NCBI GenBank assembly: GCA_002840765.1
Contig: PHCE01000005.1
Location: forward strand, 148,616-212,615
Direction: 5' to 3'
Length of the DNA stretch: 64,000 bases
Origin: Betaproteobacteria bacterium HGW-Betaproteobacteria-7
Lineage (GTDB): Bacteria > Pseudomonadota > Gammaproteobacteria > Burkholderiales > Rhodocyclaceae
The notes below the pieces were generated by a model that saw nothing but the letters and a program-made list of their open reading frames with translations, ran no database searches and was not told the DNA's origin. Of this stretch, positions 1 to 8,417 are shown piece by piece. Within the stretch, counting starts at the first letter, position 1. Each line of letters begins with the position of its first letter. The position numbers were made by a program, and so were the translations under genes.

Positions 1-721
1 GCCCACCCTCGATGCCGTGCTCGGTAATGTTGAACTCGCCCGGCTGGCGGTGCCCGGCGCAACTGGCGACGACCGGTTTGACCGGCTGACCGGCGAAGCG
101 GATGCGAAAATGCTCGCTCCAGGCGACCTCGAAGCCGCAATTGGCCGGGCGCAGCGGCGCCACCGACACACCACGGGCGACCAGCAGCGGCACCCAGGCG
201 CCATCGGAGCCGAGCTTGCGCCAGCTACCGCCGCCCAGGGCGAGGACGGTGGCGGCGGCACTCACGGCCACCTCGCCGTTTGGTGTGGCGAAGCGCAGCT
301 CGCCGGCGGCATTCCAGCCCAGCCAGCGGTGGCGCATATGGAAGCGCACGCCACTGCCGCGCAGTCGATGCAGCCAGGCGCGCAACAGCGGTGCCGCCTT
401 CATCTCGGTGGGAAAGACACGGCCGGAGGTGCCGACGAAGGTGTCGATGCCGAGATCGTGGATCCAGGTGCGCAGTTGTTCGGCGCCAAAGCCGTCGAGC
501 AGCGGGGCGATTTCCGCCTGGCGCGCGCCATAGCGTCGGCGGAAAGCTTCCGGCGCTTCGCTGTGGGTGATGTTCATGCCGCCCTTGCCGGCCATCAGGA
601 ACTTGCGCCCCGGCGAGGGCATCGCGTCATAGACTTCAACACTGATGCCGGGAACGGCGGCCAGTTGCTCGGCCGCCATCAGGCCGGCCGGCCCGCCGCC
701 GACGATGGCGACGCGACGCAT
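1..721 (-). CDS. HI0933-like FAD flavoprotein, C-terminus off window
   Basis: The frame reading leftward from the ATG at 721 stays open to the window edge, giving 240 codons. The N-terminus reads MRRVAIVGGGPAGLMAAEQL, a Rossmann FAD-binding GxGxxG motif, followed by GRKFLMAGKGGMNITHSE, the signature of the HI0933/BaiN family of NAD(P)/FAD-dependent oxidoreductases (TIGR03862-like). No substrate is assigned for the family. The start codon overlaps the stop of the upstream transglutaminase gene as TGATG, so the two are translationally coupled and this is the last visible gene of the operon. The C-terminal part is missing. Family call is firm; the role in this operon is unknown. Confidence 0.85.
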   Translation of the reverse strand, partial: MRRVAIVGGGPAGLMAAEQLAAVPGISVEVYDAMPSPGRKFLMAGKGGMNITHSEAPEAFRRRYGARQAEIAPLLDGFGAEQLRTWIHDLGIDTFVGTSGRVFPTEMKAAPLLRAWLHRLRGSGVRFHMRHRWLGWNAAGELRFATPNGEVAVSAAATVLALGGGSWRKLGSDGAWVPLLVARGVSVAPLRPANCGFEVAWSEHFRIRFAGQPVKPVVASCAGHRQPGEFNITEHGIEGG

Positions 722-1689
722 CAGTCAGCGGCCGCGGGATCGGGCGGCAGTTCGAGTTCGGGCGGCAACTCTTCCTCGTCCAATGGAACGACGGTGACCG
801 CCACTTCCGGCTCGGCCCCGCCGCCGCCGAGAATGATGCCGCGCAAGGGCGAGATGTCGGAAAAATCGCGGCCGAAGGCGATGGTGATGTGCTCGGTATC
901 CGGCAGCAGGTTGTTGGTCGGGTCGAAATCAACCCAGTCACCGGCGCTGCCCGGGGCATAGACGGCAACCCAGGCATGCGAGGCATCGGCACCAACCAGG
1001 CGCGGTTTGCCGGGTGGCGGCCGGGTCAGCAGGTAGCCGCTGACGTAGCGGGCGGACAAGCCGAGGGCGCGCAGGCAGGCGATCATCAGGTGGGCGAAGT
1101 CCTGGCAGACGCCGCGCTTGTTTTCCAGCACCTCTAGAACCGGAGTCGACACGGTGGTCGCTTCCGGGTCGAAGGTAAATTCGCGGAAGATCTTCGCCAT
1201 CAGCGCCTGGGCGCCGACCAGGATCGGCGTCTCCGGGGCGAAGCAGTCGGCGGCATAGGCCGCCAGTTCGTGCTTGATGCGCACATGCGGGCTTTCGAAC
1301 AGGAAGCGGGCGGCTTCCAGGTCGATTGGCTGCGGCTCCGCAGAATCGTAGGCGAGACGGTCGCGCACCTCCTCCCAGGGCAGTGAGTCGGTGATGTCTT
1401 CGGCTGATGGCAGACGCGGCAGGACGGCGACGGTCATTATCGAACGCAACAGCAGCGTCTGGTGCGGTGCATTGAAGAAGATCCAGCTGACCGGATTGCC
1501 GAAGGCATCCTGCCCGTCGCGCCGCCAGGACGGCGGCGGCGTGACCTCGATGCGCTGCTCCTCGATCTGCTGGCAGTCGAGAATACGCGGCGACAGGTGC
1601 AACTGCTGCTGCGACAGCGACACCGGACTGCCGTAGTCGTAACGGGTTTCGTGCAGGACACGGTAGCGGACGGGGCTGCTCATCGTCAC
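721..1689 (-). CDS. transglutaminase-like family protein
   Basis: 322 aa. The N-terminal beta domain (about residues 6-90) starts RYRVLHETRYDYGSPVSLSQ, typical of bacterial transglutaminase-like proteins. The papain-like core follows with a complete Cys-His-Asp triad: Cys195 in NKRGVCQDFAHLM, His238 in ASHAWVAVY and Asp256 in DFDPTNN. There is no signal peptide or membrane segment, so a cytoplasmic protein. It overlaps the upstream ATP-grasp/alpha-E gene by 4 bp (ATGA), which supports the start at 1689, and the downstream flavoprotein by 1 bp. Such genes are typically linked to alpha-E and ATP-grasp genes in predicted peptide-synthesis or peptide-tag systems; here the enzyme could cleave or transfer isopeptide bonds. 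The substrate is unknown. Confidence 0.88.
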   Translation of the reverse strand: MTMSSPVRYRVLHETRYDYGSPVSLSQQQLHLSPRILDCQQIEEQRIEVTPPPSWRRDGQDAFGNPVSWIFFNAPHQTLLLRSIMTVAVLPRLPSAEDITDSLPWEEVRDRLAYDSAEPQPIDLEAARFLFESPHVRIKHELAAYAADCFAPETPILVGAQALMAKIFREFTFDPEATTVSTPVLEVLENKRGVCQDFAHLMIACLRALGLSARYVSGYLLTRPPPGKPRLVGADASHAWVAVYAPGSAGDWVDFDPTNNLLPDTEHITIAFGRDFSDISPLRGIILGGGGAEPEVAVTVVPLDEEELPPELELPPDPAAAD

Positions 1690-4205
1690 AAGGCCATGGT
1701 CTGCCGGCTGACATCGCCGACATGGGTGAAGTAGCGCATGCCGAGCCAGTCGGAAAGCTGGTTGCCGGCGAAGACCAGGGCATCGAGGCGGGCAGCCAGA
1801 TCTTCGCCGGCCGCCTGGTCGCGACCCGGCACGAACTGCACGTCTTCCAGCGATTCCAGATCGAAGTCACGGAGGTTGGCCAGTGCCTGTTCCAGGTTGC
1901 CGTCGAAGTGTTCGCCCAGTTCCTTGGCCATGCGTTCGAGATAGCGCGCGAGTACATTGGCCTGAAAAATGACACCGTGCGGATTGCTGTCGTCGAAGAC
2001 GAGAAGATCGAGCACCGGCAGCATTTCCGGCAGGCGCGAGTAGCGCGAACGATAGGTGATGATCGAGTCGGCCAGTTCGAGCAGCCATTCCAGGCAGCCC
2101 GGCGCGCGCGCCGACTCCATGCGCAGGAAGCCGGCGATGCTCTGCGCCAGGAAGGTCAGACGCTCCAGGCGACGGCCGATGAACAGGAAACGCCAGCCAT
2201 CGTCGCGGGTCATGTTGTCCATGGCGAAACCAGTCAGCGAGGAGGAGATGCCAAGCACGCGATCGAGGAAGGCGATCGCCTCGGTCAGTGTCGGATGCAT
2301 CTTGTGCGCTGCCTGCTGCTCGCGTTGCAGTTGGTTCAGCGAATGCCAGTGGTCGAGCGACAGGCGTTCGCGGACATGCGTCGCCGACCACATCAGGTTG
2401 CGGATGGTGCCGGCCAGGCTGCCCGGTTGCTCCGGATCGTAGATCGCCTCGAGCAGTGCGTGCTCGCTGCCTTCGCCGATCTCGCCATCCTCTTCCGGAC
2501 GCGGCAGGATGCGCAGCAGCTCGGCCAGCTCCATCGACGAGGCAACGGCCGGCGTCTTCACGCCGCCGGCCTCGACCAGCCGCGCCAGGGCAACGCGCAG
2601 CATGCGGGCGCTATCGTCGAAACGCTCGGAGTAGCGGCCGAACCAGAACAGGTTCTCGACCACCCGCGAAGTCAGGTTGGCCCCGGCCCGCACCAGGTCG
2701 CGCACGCCGACCGAAGGCTTGAGCAGCGTGAACTCACTGACCGGACCGTTGGTCAGCACCCAGGCATCCTTCGACGAGCCGCCGCGCTGCATCGAGATGA
2801 TGCGGGCATTGGCGCCGGTGGCGACGCGCGCCAGGCCGCCCGGCATCACCGAGTAGCCGTCGCCGCTGGCCACCGCGTAGGCGCGCAGGCCGACCGGCCG
2901 GGCAAGCAGGCGGCGCTCGTGGGCGCGGCTCCAGGTCGGCGCCTGCGACAGTTCGACCATCTCCTGGGCGACGTAGGCATGTGGCCGGGCTTCGATGCGA
3001 CGCAGCATCTCGGCCCGCGCCTCGCCTTCCAGTTCATAGCCGAAAACCGGCTCCATGCGTTGCGTCGGATAGGCCGGCTTGATCACCAGGTCGTCGAAGT
3101 TTTCCTTGACGAAGTCGAGCGCTGGTTTTTCGCCGCACCACCAGGTGGCGACCGAAGGCATGGCCAGTTTTTCGCCGAGTAGGCGGCGGCAGATGGCGGG
3201 CAGGAAGCCCATCAGGGCACCGGAGCCGAGCAGGCCGCTGCCCAGCGCATTGGCGATGACGACGCGGCCGGCGCGAGCGACATTGAGCAGGCCGGGAATG
3301 CCGAGCGCCGAATCGCCACGCAGTTCGAGCGGATCACAGTAGTCGTCATCCTGGCGACGGAGGATCACATGCACCCGCTTGAGGCCGCGCAGAGTCTTCA
3401 GGAAGACGCTGTCGCCGCGCACCGTCAGGTCCTGCCCCTCGACCAGCGGGAAGCCGAGGTAACGCGCCAGATAAGCGTGCTCGAAATAGGTTTCGTTGTA
3501 CGGTCCCGGGGTCAGCAGGACGATGTGCGGCGGCTCATCACCATCCACCGGGGCATGGGCGGCCAGCCCCTCCAGCTGATCACGGAAAAAGTCGGCCAGA
3601 TGCTGGACATGCAGGTCGCGGAACATTTCCGGGAAGACGCGCGAGACGACCAGCCGGTTCTCCAACGCATAGCCGGCCCCGGATGGTGCCTGGGTGCGAT
3701 CGGCGATGACCCACCAGCGGCCATTCGGCGAACGCGCCAGATCGACCGCGTAGTTGTGCAGCCAGACGCCCCCCGGTGGCTTGATGCCCTGGCAGGGCCA
3801 CAGGTAGCCGTGCTGGCCATAGACCAGCGCCGGCGGCAGCAAGCCTTCAGCGAGCAGTTTCTGTTCGCCGTACAGGTCGGCGAGTATGGCGTTGAGCAGA
3901 GTCGCCCGCTGAGCGACCGCCGCGGCGACCTCGGTCCACTCGTCGGGCGGGATGATCAGCGGCAGCGGATCGAGCGCCCACGGCCGGTCCGAACCGCTGG
4001 CATCGGCATAGACGTTGTAGGTGACGCCGTTTTCCTGGATACGCCGGTCGACGAACTCGAGCCGGCGCCGCATCTCGTCCGGCGCGACCGCATCAAGATG
4101 GCCGAAGAACTGCCGCCAGTGGGCGCGCACGTCCCCGTCGGCGGTCAACATTTCGTCGTAACGACGGGCGTTATGCGGATAGATTGCGAGGAGTGTGCGG
4201 GCCAT
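1686..4205 (-). CDS. circularly permuted ATP-grasp / alpha-E domain fusion protein
   Basis: 839 aa. Residues about 70-490 match the circularly permuted ATP-grasp type 2 family (COG2308): note VYGQHGYLWPCQGI, HIVLLTPGPYNETYFEHAYL, NALGSGLLGSGALMGFLP and VIKPAYP. Residues about 509-835 form an alpha-E domain (DUF403/COG2307), beginning LTSRVVENLFWFGRYSER. These are often two separate genes; here they form one polypeptide. ATP-grasp enzymes activate a carboxylate as acyl phosphate and join it to an amine, so peptide or amide ligation is expected; alpha-E is all-helical with unknown function. The gene lies between two transglutaminase genes, 79 bp after the DUF2126 gene and overlapping the next by 4 bp. 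Family calls are firm; the product made is unknown. Confidence 0.88.
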   Translation of the reverse strand: MARTLLAIYPHNARRYDEMLTADGDVRAHWRQFFGHLDAVAPDEMRRRLEFVDRRIQENGVTYNVYADASGSDRPWALDPLPLIIPPDEWTEVAAAVAQRATLLNAILADLYGEQKLLAEGLLPPALVYGQHGYLWPCQGIKPPGGVWLHNYAVDLARSPNGRWWVIADRTQAPSGAGYALENRLVVSRVFPEMFRDLHVQHLADFFRDQLEGLAAHAPVDGDEPPHIVLLTPGPYNETYFEHAYLARYLGFPLVEGQDLTVRGDSVFLKTLRGLKRVHVILRRQDDDYCDPLELRGDSALGIPGLLNVARAGRVVIANALGSGLLGSGALMGFLPAICRRLLGEKLAMPSVATWWCGEKPALDFVKENFDDLVIKPAYPTQRMEPVFGYELEGEARAEMLRRIEARPHAYVAQEMVELSQAPTWSRAHERRLLARPVGLRAYAVASGDGYSVMPGGLARVATGANARIISMQRGGSSKDAWVLTNGPVSEFTLLKPSVGVRDLVRAGANLTSRVVENLFWFGRYSERFDDSARMLRVALARLVEAGGVKTPAVASSMELAELLRILPRPEEDGEIGEGSEHALLEAIYDPEQPGSLAGTIRNLMWSATHVRERLSLDHWHSLNQLQREQQAAHKMHPTLTEAIAFLDRVLGISSSLTGFAMDNMTRDDGWRFLFIGRRLERLTFLAQSIAGFLRMESARAPGCLEWLLELADSIITYRSRYSRLPEMLPVLDLLVFDDSNPHGVIFQANVLARYLERMAKELGEHFDGNLEQALANLRDFDLESLEDVQFVPGRDQAAGEDLAARLDALVFAGNQLSDWLGMRYFTHVGDVSRQTMAL

Positions 4206-4247
4206 TCAGCCTGAGAAACAACGCGGATCAGGCCAGTGATGGCCAAC

Positions 4248-4271
4248 GGTCGCGGCCGGATGGCCGCGACC
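4248..4271 (-). other. perfect 10-bp hairpin in the operon spacer
   Basis: GGTCGCGGCC (4248-4257) and GGCCGCGACC (4262-4271) form a perfect stem with a 4-nt loop in the 79-bp gap between the DUF2126 gene and the ATP-grasp/alpha-E gene. No T-run follows on the minus strand, so it is not a classical terminator. It may stabilise the upstream message or tune expression between the two large proteins. Confidence 0.45.
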
Positions 4272-4284
4272 CGCTGTCTGGGGG

Positions 4285-7200
4285 TTAGAAACGGCGCAAG
4301 TCTAGCGTAAACGGGTGTTCGGCGCTGATCTCGGGCTGCCCTGCCTGCATCCTGCCCGGCGTATGGCCGAAGCGGAAGAAGCGCGCCAGACGGCGGCTCT
4401 CGGCTTCGAAGGCATTGACCGGGAAGGTATCGAAACTGCGCCCACCCGGATGCGCCACATGGTACTGACAACCGCCCAGCGAGCGCTGCATCCAGGTATC
4501 GACGATGTCGAAGACCAGCGGCGCATGGACGCCGATGGTCGGATGCAGGCAGGATTCCGGTTGCCAGGCACGGTAACGGACGCCAGCGACGAACTCGCCG
4601 TTGGTGCCGGTATTCTGCAGCGGCACCGGCACGCCGTTACAGGTCAGCACATAGCGGTCCGGCGCCATGCCGCGGATCTTGACCTGGACGCGCTCGACGG
4701 AGGAGTCGACGTAGCGCACCGTAGTTCCGGCGCTCCCCTCCTCGCCCATGACATGCCAGGGCTCGAGGGCGTGGCGCAGTTCGAACTCCATGCCCTTGAC
4801 GGCGAAATCGCCATATTTCGGGAAGCGGAATTCGAAGTGCGGGGCAAACCATTCAGCCTTGAACGGGAACCCAGCTTCGGCCATTTCCTGCATGACATCC
4901 CTGAAGTCCTGCTCGGCGTAGAACGGCAGCATGAAGCGATCATGCAGCTCGGTGCCCCAACGCGCCAGGCGCGCCGGCTGGTAGGGTTGTTCCCAGAAGC
5001 GGGCAATCATCGCCCGCAGTAACAGTTGCTGGACCAGCGACATGCGCGAATGCGGCGGCATTTCGAAGGCGCGCAGTTCGAGCAGGCCGAGGCGGCCAGT
5101 CGGGCCGTCCGGCGAGTAGAGCTTGTCGATGCAGAATTCGGAACGGTGCGTGTTGCCGGTGACATCGGTGAGCAGGTTGCGCAGGATGCGGTCGATCAGC
5201 CACGGCGGCACATGGCCGCCTGGTTGCGGAATCTGGGCGAAGGCGATTTCCAGTTCGTAGAGCGAGTCGTTGCGCGCCTCGTCCACTCGCGGCGCCTGGC
5301 TGGTCGGCCCGATGAACAGGCCGGAGAACAGGTAGGAGAGGCTGGGATGGTTGTGCCAGTAGGCAATCAGGCTCTTCAGCAGGTCCGGCCGGCGGAGGAA
5401 GGGCGAATCGTTCGGCGTCGCGCCGCCGAGCACGAAGTGGTTGCCGCCACCGGTACCGGTGTGCCGGCCATCGACCATGAATTTCTCGGTGGTCAGGCGC
5501 GAGATGTGGGCTGATTCGTAAAGGTGGGTGGTCTGGTCGACCAGCTGGTCCCAGCTCTTCGCCGGATGGATGTTGACTTCAATAACGCCGGGATCGGGGG
5601 TGACGCGGAAATGGGTCAGGCGCGGGTCGGATGGCGGCTCGTAGCCCTCCATGATCACCGGCAGGCGCATTTCGTCGGCGGTCGCTTCGACGGCGGCAAC
5701 GATTTCCAGGTAGTCGTCGAGCTTCTCGGTCGGCGGCATGAAGATGTAGAGCTTGCCGTCGCGCGGCTCGGCGCACATCGCCAGACGGGTGATCCAGCCC
5801 GCCGATTCCTTGAAGCCGGGACGGGTGTCGGTCGGCTTGTCCCACGGATGACCCTTGCCGTCCGGGCCCCCCTTGCCGTGCGCGTCGGCGAAACCGCTGC
5901 GGCGGTCCTGCAGGCGGGGTTCGGCGGCACCACGCTCGGCACTGACGCGGGCCCGTAGCGCAGCGTAGCTGGCCAGCGGATCGGTGGCCGTCTCGGCATC
6001 CGGCGGGTTGACGTAGGGGTAGTCGCTCTGCGCCGTCCACGGTTGCGAGTCGATCGGCAGGCGATAGCCCATAGCCGAATCGCCGGGGAACAGGTAGCAG
6101 CGTTCCGCCCGCAGGAACCACGGCCCGGTCTGCCACTGGCCCCAGACATTCTTCATGATCGGCAGGGTATGGCCGACGGTATGGGTCATACCCTGGGTGA
6201 ACACCTTCATCAGGCGTTCCCGTTCGAGGGCGTCATCGACCCGCGAATCGAAGGGATCGACGTTGCCCGGCAGGCGGCGCTCGCGCCACATGTAGTAATA
6301 GACGTCCTCGAAAGCCGGGAAGACATATTCGTTGGTGACGCCGAGGCGCACGGCGACGCGCTTGAGAAAGTCGCCAGCCTGCTCGGCGGTGACGCCGTAG
6401 TTGACGCTTTCGTTGGCGTACAGCGCCGGCGAGTTCCAGATCGGCTCGCCATCCTTGCGCCAGAAGCAGTTCAACGACCAGCGCGGGAGTTGCTCGCCGG
6501 GATACCACTTGCCCTGGCCGAAGTGCATCAGGCCATTCGCCGCGTATTTCTCGCGCAGGCGGTGGAACAGATCGGCGGCAAAGATGCGTTTGGTCGGGCC
6601 GAGGGCGGCGGTATTCCATTCGGCGCCATCGGGATCGTCGACGGCGACAAAGGTGGGTTCGCCACCCTGGGTCAGGCGGACGTCGAGATGGCCCAGCGTC
6701 TCGTCGATCCGGTGGCCGAGAGTCTCGATCTCCAGCCACTGTTCGTCGGTGTACGGCTTGGTAACGCGTGGCGCTTCCCAGATCCGGCTGACCCCCATGT
6801 GGTGGCTGAATTCGGTTTCGCACTCGTCGATGCCACCACTGATCGGCGCCGCCGATGACGGCTCGGGCGTGCAGGCGAGAGGGATGTGGCCTTCGCCGGC
6901 GAAGAGGCCGGAGGTCGGATCGAGACCGATCCAGCCGGCGCCCGGCAGATAGACCTCGGTCCACGCATGCAGATCGGTAAAGTCGGCTTCCGGACCGGAC
7001 GGGCCGTCCAGCGACTTGACGTCGGCGGTGAGCTGGATCAGGTAGCCGGAGACGAAGCGGGCGGCCAGGCCAAGGTGGCGCAGGACCTGCACCAGCAACC
7101 AGGCCGAGTCGCGGCAGGAACCGGAGCGCTTGTTCAGCGTTTCTTCCGGCGTCTGGACACCGGGTTCCATGCGGATGGTGTAGCTGATGTCGCGCTGCAA

Positions 7201-7653
7201 CTGGGCGTTCACGGCGACCAGGAAATCGACGCTGCGCAGCGGTTCGCGCGAGATGGCGGCGACGTACTTGTCAAACAGCGGTCCGTAATTGACCTTGTAA
7301 AGATAAGGCGCCAGTTCGTGGCGTTCCCCGGCCTCGTAGGCGAACGGAATTTTCTCGGCGTGCGGCTCGAGGAAGAAGTCGAAGGGATTGATCACCGACA
7401 TCTCGGCCACCATGTCCACCTCGACACGGAATTCGCGGGTCTTCTCCGGGAAGACCAGGCGGGCCAGGTAATTGCCTTGCGGATCCTGCTGCCAGTTGAT
7501 GAAATGCTGCTCCGGGCCGACCTTCAGCGAATAGGACAGGATGCGCGTCCGTGAATGCGGGCAGGGACGCAGGCGTACCACTTGCGGCCCGAGGTTGATC
7601 AGCCGGTCGTAGGAATAATGGGTGATGTGATTCAGTGCGACGTGAATGGACAC
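4285..7653 (-). CDS. DUF2126 transglutaminase-like protein
   Basis: 1122 aa. The N-terminal third is a transglutaminase with Cys180 (KRSGSCRDSAWLLVQVLRHL), His229 (DLHAWTEVY) and Asp245 (WIGLDPTSGL). The C-terminal two thirds, from about residue 325 (VRLTQGGEPTFVAVDD), are the DUF2126 region (COG4196), with conserved stretches EVNIHPAKSWDQLV, DGRHTGTGGGNHFVLGG and LGLLELRAFEMPPHSRM. This region has been related to amidoligases of the glutamine-synthetase/GCS type, which I recall but cannot verify here. The start is GTG at 7653, with GGAG seven bases upstream. It is the first gene of the operon with the ATP-grasp/alpha-E fusion and second transglutaminase, suggesting two ligase modules and two peptidase/transferase modules acting on one peptide. 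Cytoplasmic. Confidence 0.88.
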   Translation of the reverse strand: MSIHVALNHITHYSYDRLINLGPQVVRLRPCPHSRTRILSYSLKVGPEQHFINWQQDPQGNYLARLVFPEKTREFRVEVDMVAEMSVINPFDFFLEPHAEKIPFAYEAGERHELAPYLYKVNYGPLFDKYVAAISREPLRSVDFLVAVNAQLQRDISYTIRMEPGVQTPEETLNKRSGSCRDSAWLLVQVLRHLGLAARFVSGYLIQLTADVKSLDGPSGPEADFTDLHAWTEVYLPGAGWIGLDPTSGLFAGEGHIPLACTPEPSSAAPISGGIDECETEFSHHMGVSRIWEAPRVTKPYTDEQWLEIETLGHRIDETLGHLDVRLTQGGEPTFVAVDDPDGAEWNTAALGPTKRIFAADLFHRLREKYAANGLMHFGQGKWYPGEQLPRWSLNCFWRKDGEPIWNSPALYANESVNYGVTAEQAGDFLKRVAVRLGVTNEYVFPAFEDVYYYMWRERRLPGNVDPFDSRVDDALERERLMKVFTQGMTHTVGHTLPIMKNVWGQWQTGPWFLRAERCYLFPGDSAMGYRLPIDSQPWTAQSDYPYVNPPDAETATDPLASYAALRARVSAERGAAEPRLQDRRSGFADAHGKGGPDGKGHPWDKPTDTRPGFKESAGWITRLAMCAEPRDGKLYIFMPPTEKLDDYLEIVAAVEATADEMRLPVIMEGYEPPSDPRLTHFRVTPDPGVIEVNIHPAKSWDQLVDQTTHLYESAHISRLTTEKFMVDGRHTGTGGGNHFVLGGATPNDSPFLRRPDLLKSLIAYWHNHPSLSYLFSGLFIGPTSQAPRVDEARNDSLYELEIAFAQIPQPGGHVPPWLIDRILRNLLTDVTGNTHRSEFCIDKLYSPDGPTGRLGLLELRAFEMPPHSRMSLVQQLLLRAMIARFWEQPYQPARLARWGTELHDRFMLPFYAEQDFRDVMQEMAEAGFPFKAEWFAPHFEFRFPKYGDFAVKGMEFELRHALEPWHVMGEEGSAGTTVRYVDSSVERVQVKIRGMAPDRYVLTCNGVPVPLQNTGTNGEFVAGVRYRAWQPESCLHPTIGVHAPLVFDIVDTWMQRSLGGCQYHVAHPGGRSFDTFPVNAFEAESRRLARFFRFGHTPGRMQAGQPEISAEHPFTLDLRRF

Positions 7654-7688
7654 GAGCGTGCTCCGGGGGAATGGACTGTCATGCTAAA

Positions 7689-7704
7689 AGCAAAAGCCGA
7701 ACCA
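7689..7704 (-). promoter_or_regulatory. sigma-54-like promoter for the DUF2126/ATP-grasp operon
   Basis: The minus strand reads TGGTTCGGCTTTTGCT. This has the invariant GG and GC dinucleotides at -24/-12 spacing and matches TGGCACG-N4-TTGCW at all but two informative positions. It ends 35 bp before the GTG start at 7653, which leaves a leader of about 25 nt. No convincing -35/-10 pair is seen in the 155-bp gap (7654-7808), which otherwise holds nothing recognisable. The match is by eye only, and no activator site was identified. Confidence 0.4.
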
Positions 7705-7808
7705 GGCACTAAGTACCTGTTTTCTTGTTTGTCCGAACGGTCAAAGCGGTACTCGATGCCGCCAAAGCGGGCATGCCGCACCATATCTGTGCGCAGCACT
7801 GAAACGAC

Positions 7809-8351
7809 TCAGGGACGGTTGAGCCAATACAGTGCACTGATCGTCTTGCCATCGGTGATGCGGCCGTCCCATACCGCCTGCCTGGCCTCCGCCGGCGACA
7901 GTTCGAGGACGTCGAGAAACTCGTTGTGATCGAGCTGTTGCTCGCCGGCCCAGTGCAGACCGCGGGCGGCGAAGATCTCGATGCGCTCGTCGGAATAACC
8001 GATGCACGGATGCATCACGCCGAGATACTCCCATTCGCTGGCCACATAGCCGGTTTCTTCCTGCAGCTCACGGCGGCCAGTGTCGAGGATGGCTTCGCCG
8101 GCGTCGATCTTGCCGGCCGGCAGTTCGAGGAAAACCCGGCGCAAGGGATAACGGAACTGGCGTTCGAAGAGCAGATTGCCATTGGGCAGGAATGCCAGAA
8201 CAACGACGGCGCCAGGATGGACGATGTATTCACGCAATGACTCCTGGCCGTTGGGCAGTTGCACGCGATCCTTGCGCACTTCCAGCAAACGGCCCTTGAA
8301 CACGGTTTCACTGGCGATTTCCGCTTCGATCAAGTGACTGTCATGGGACAT
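7809..8351 (-). CDS. nudF: NUDIX hydrolase, ADP-ribose pyrophosphatase type
   Basis: 180 aa. A complete Nudix box starts at Gly80 (GKIDAGE...RELQEETGY, matching GX5EX7REUXEEXGU). Upstream VVVLAFLPNGNLLFERQFRYP and downstream YSDERIEIFAA fit the ADP-ribose/ADP-sugar pyrophosphatase subfamily, which hydrolyses ADP-ribose to AMP and ribose 5-phosphate. AGGAG lies seven bases before the ATG. It follows the nuoN terminator in the same orientation and may be expressed by read-through or its own promoter. The subfamily assignment is likely but specificity within NUDIX enzymes is hard to fix from sequence; it could act on another ADP-sugar. Confidence 0.85.
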   Translation of the reverse strand: MSHDSHLIEAEIASETVFKGRLLEVRKDRVQLPNGQESLREYIVHPGAVVVLAFLPNGNLLFERQFRYPLRRVFLELPAGKIDAGEAILDTGRRELQEETGYVASEWEYLGVMHPCIGYSDERIEIFAARGLHWAGEQQLDHNEFLDVLELSPAEARQAVWDGRITDGKTISALYWLNRP

Positions 8352-8370
8352 GAAATACTCCTAAAAATAA

Positions 8371-8395
8371 AAACGCCCCGACTGGCGGGGCGTTT
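8371..8395 (-). terminator. intrinsic terminator after nuoN
   Basis: AAACGCCCC (8371-8379) pairs with GGGGCGTTT (8387-8395). On the minus strand the stem is followed by a T-rich run (TTTTTATTTTTA, read from about 8373 to 8362). It lies 23 bp past the nuoN stop and closes the nuo operon just before nudF. Confidence 0.85.
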
Positions 8396-8417
8396 CATCG
8401 GTCAGCCGAAACCGGCG

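Noticed and set aside
4248..4271. Terminator inside the DUF2126/ATP-grasp operon
   Set aside because: The hairpin is perfect but no T-run follows on the minus strand, so termination is not supported; kept only as a hairpin.
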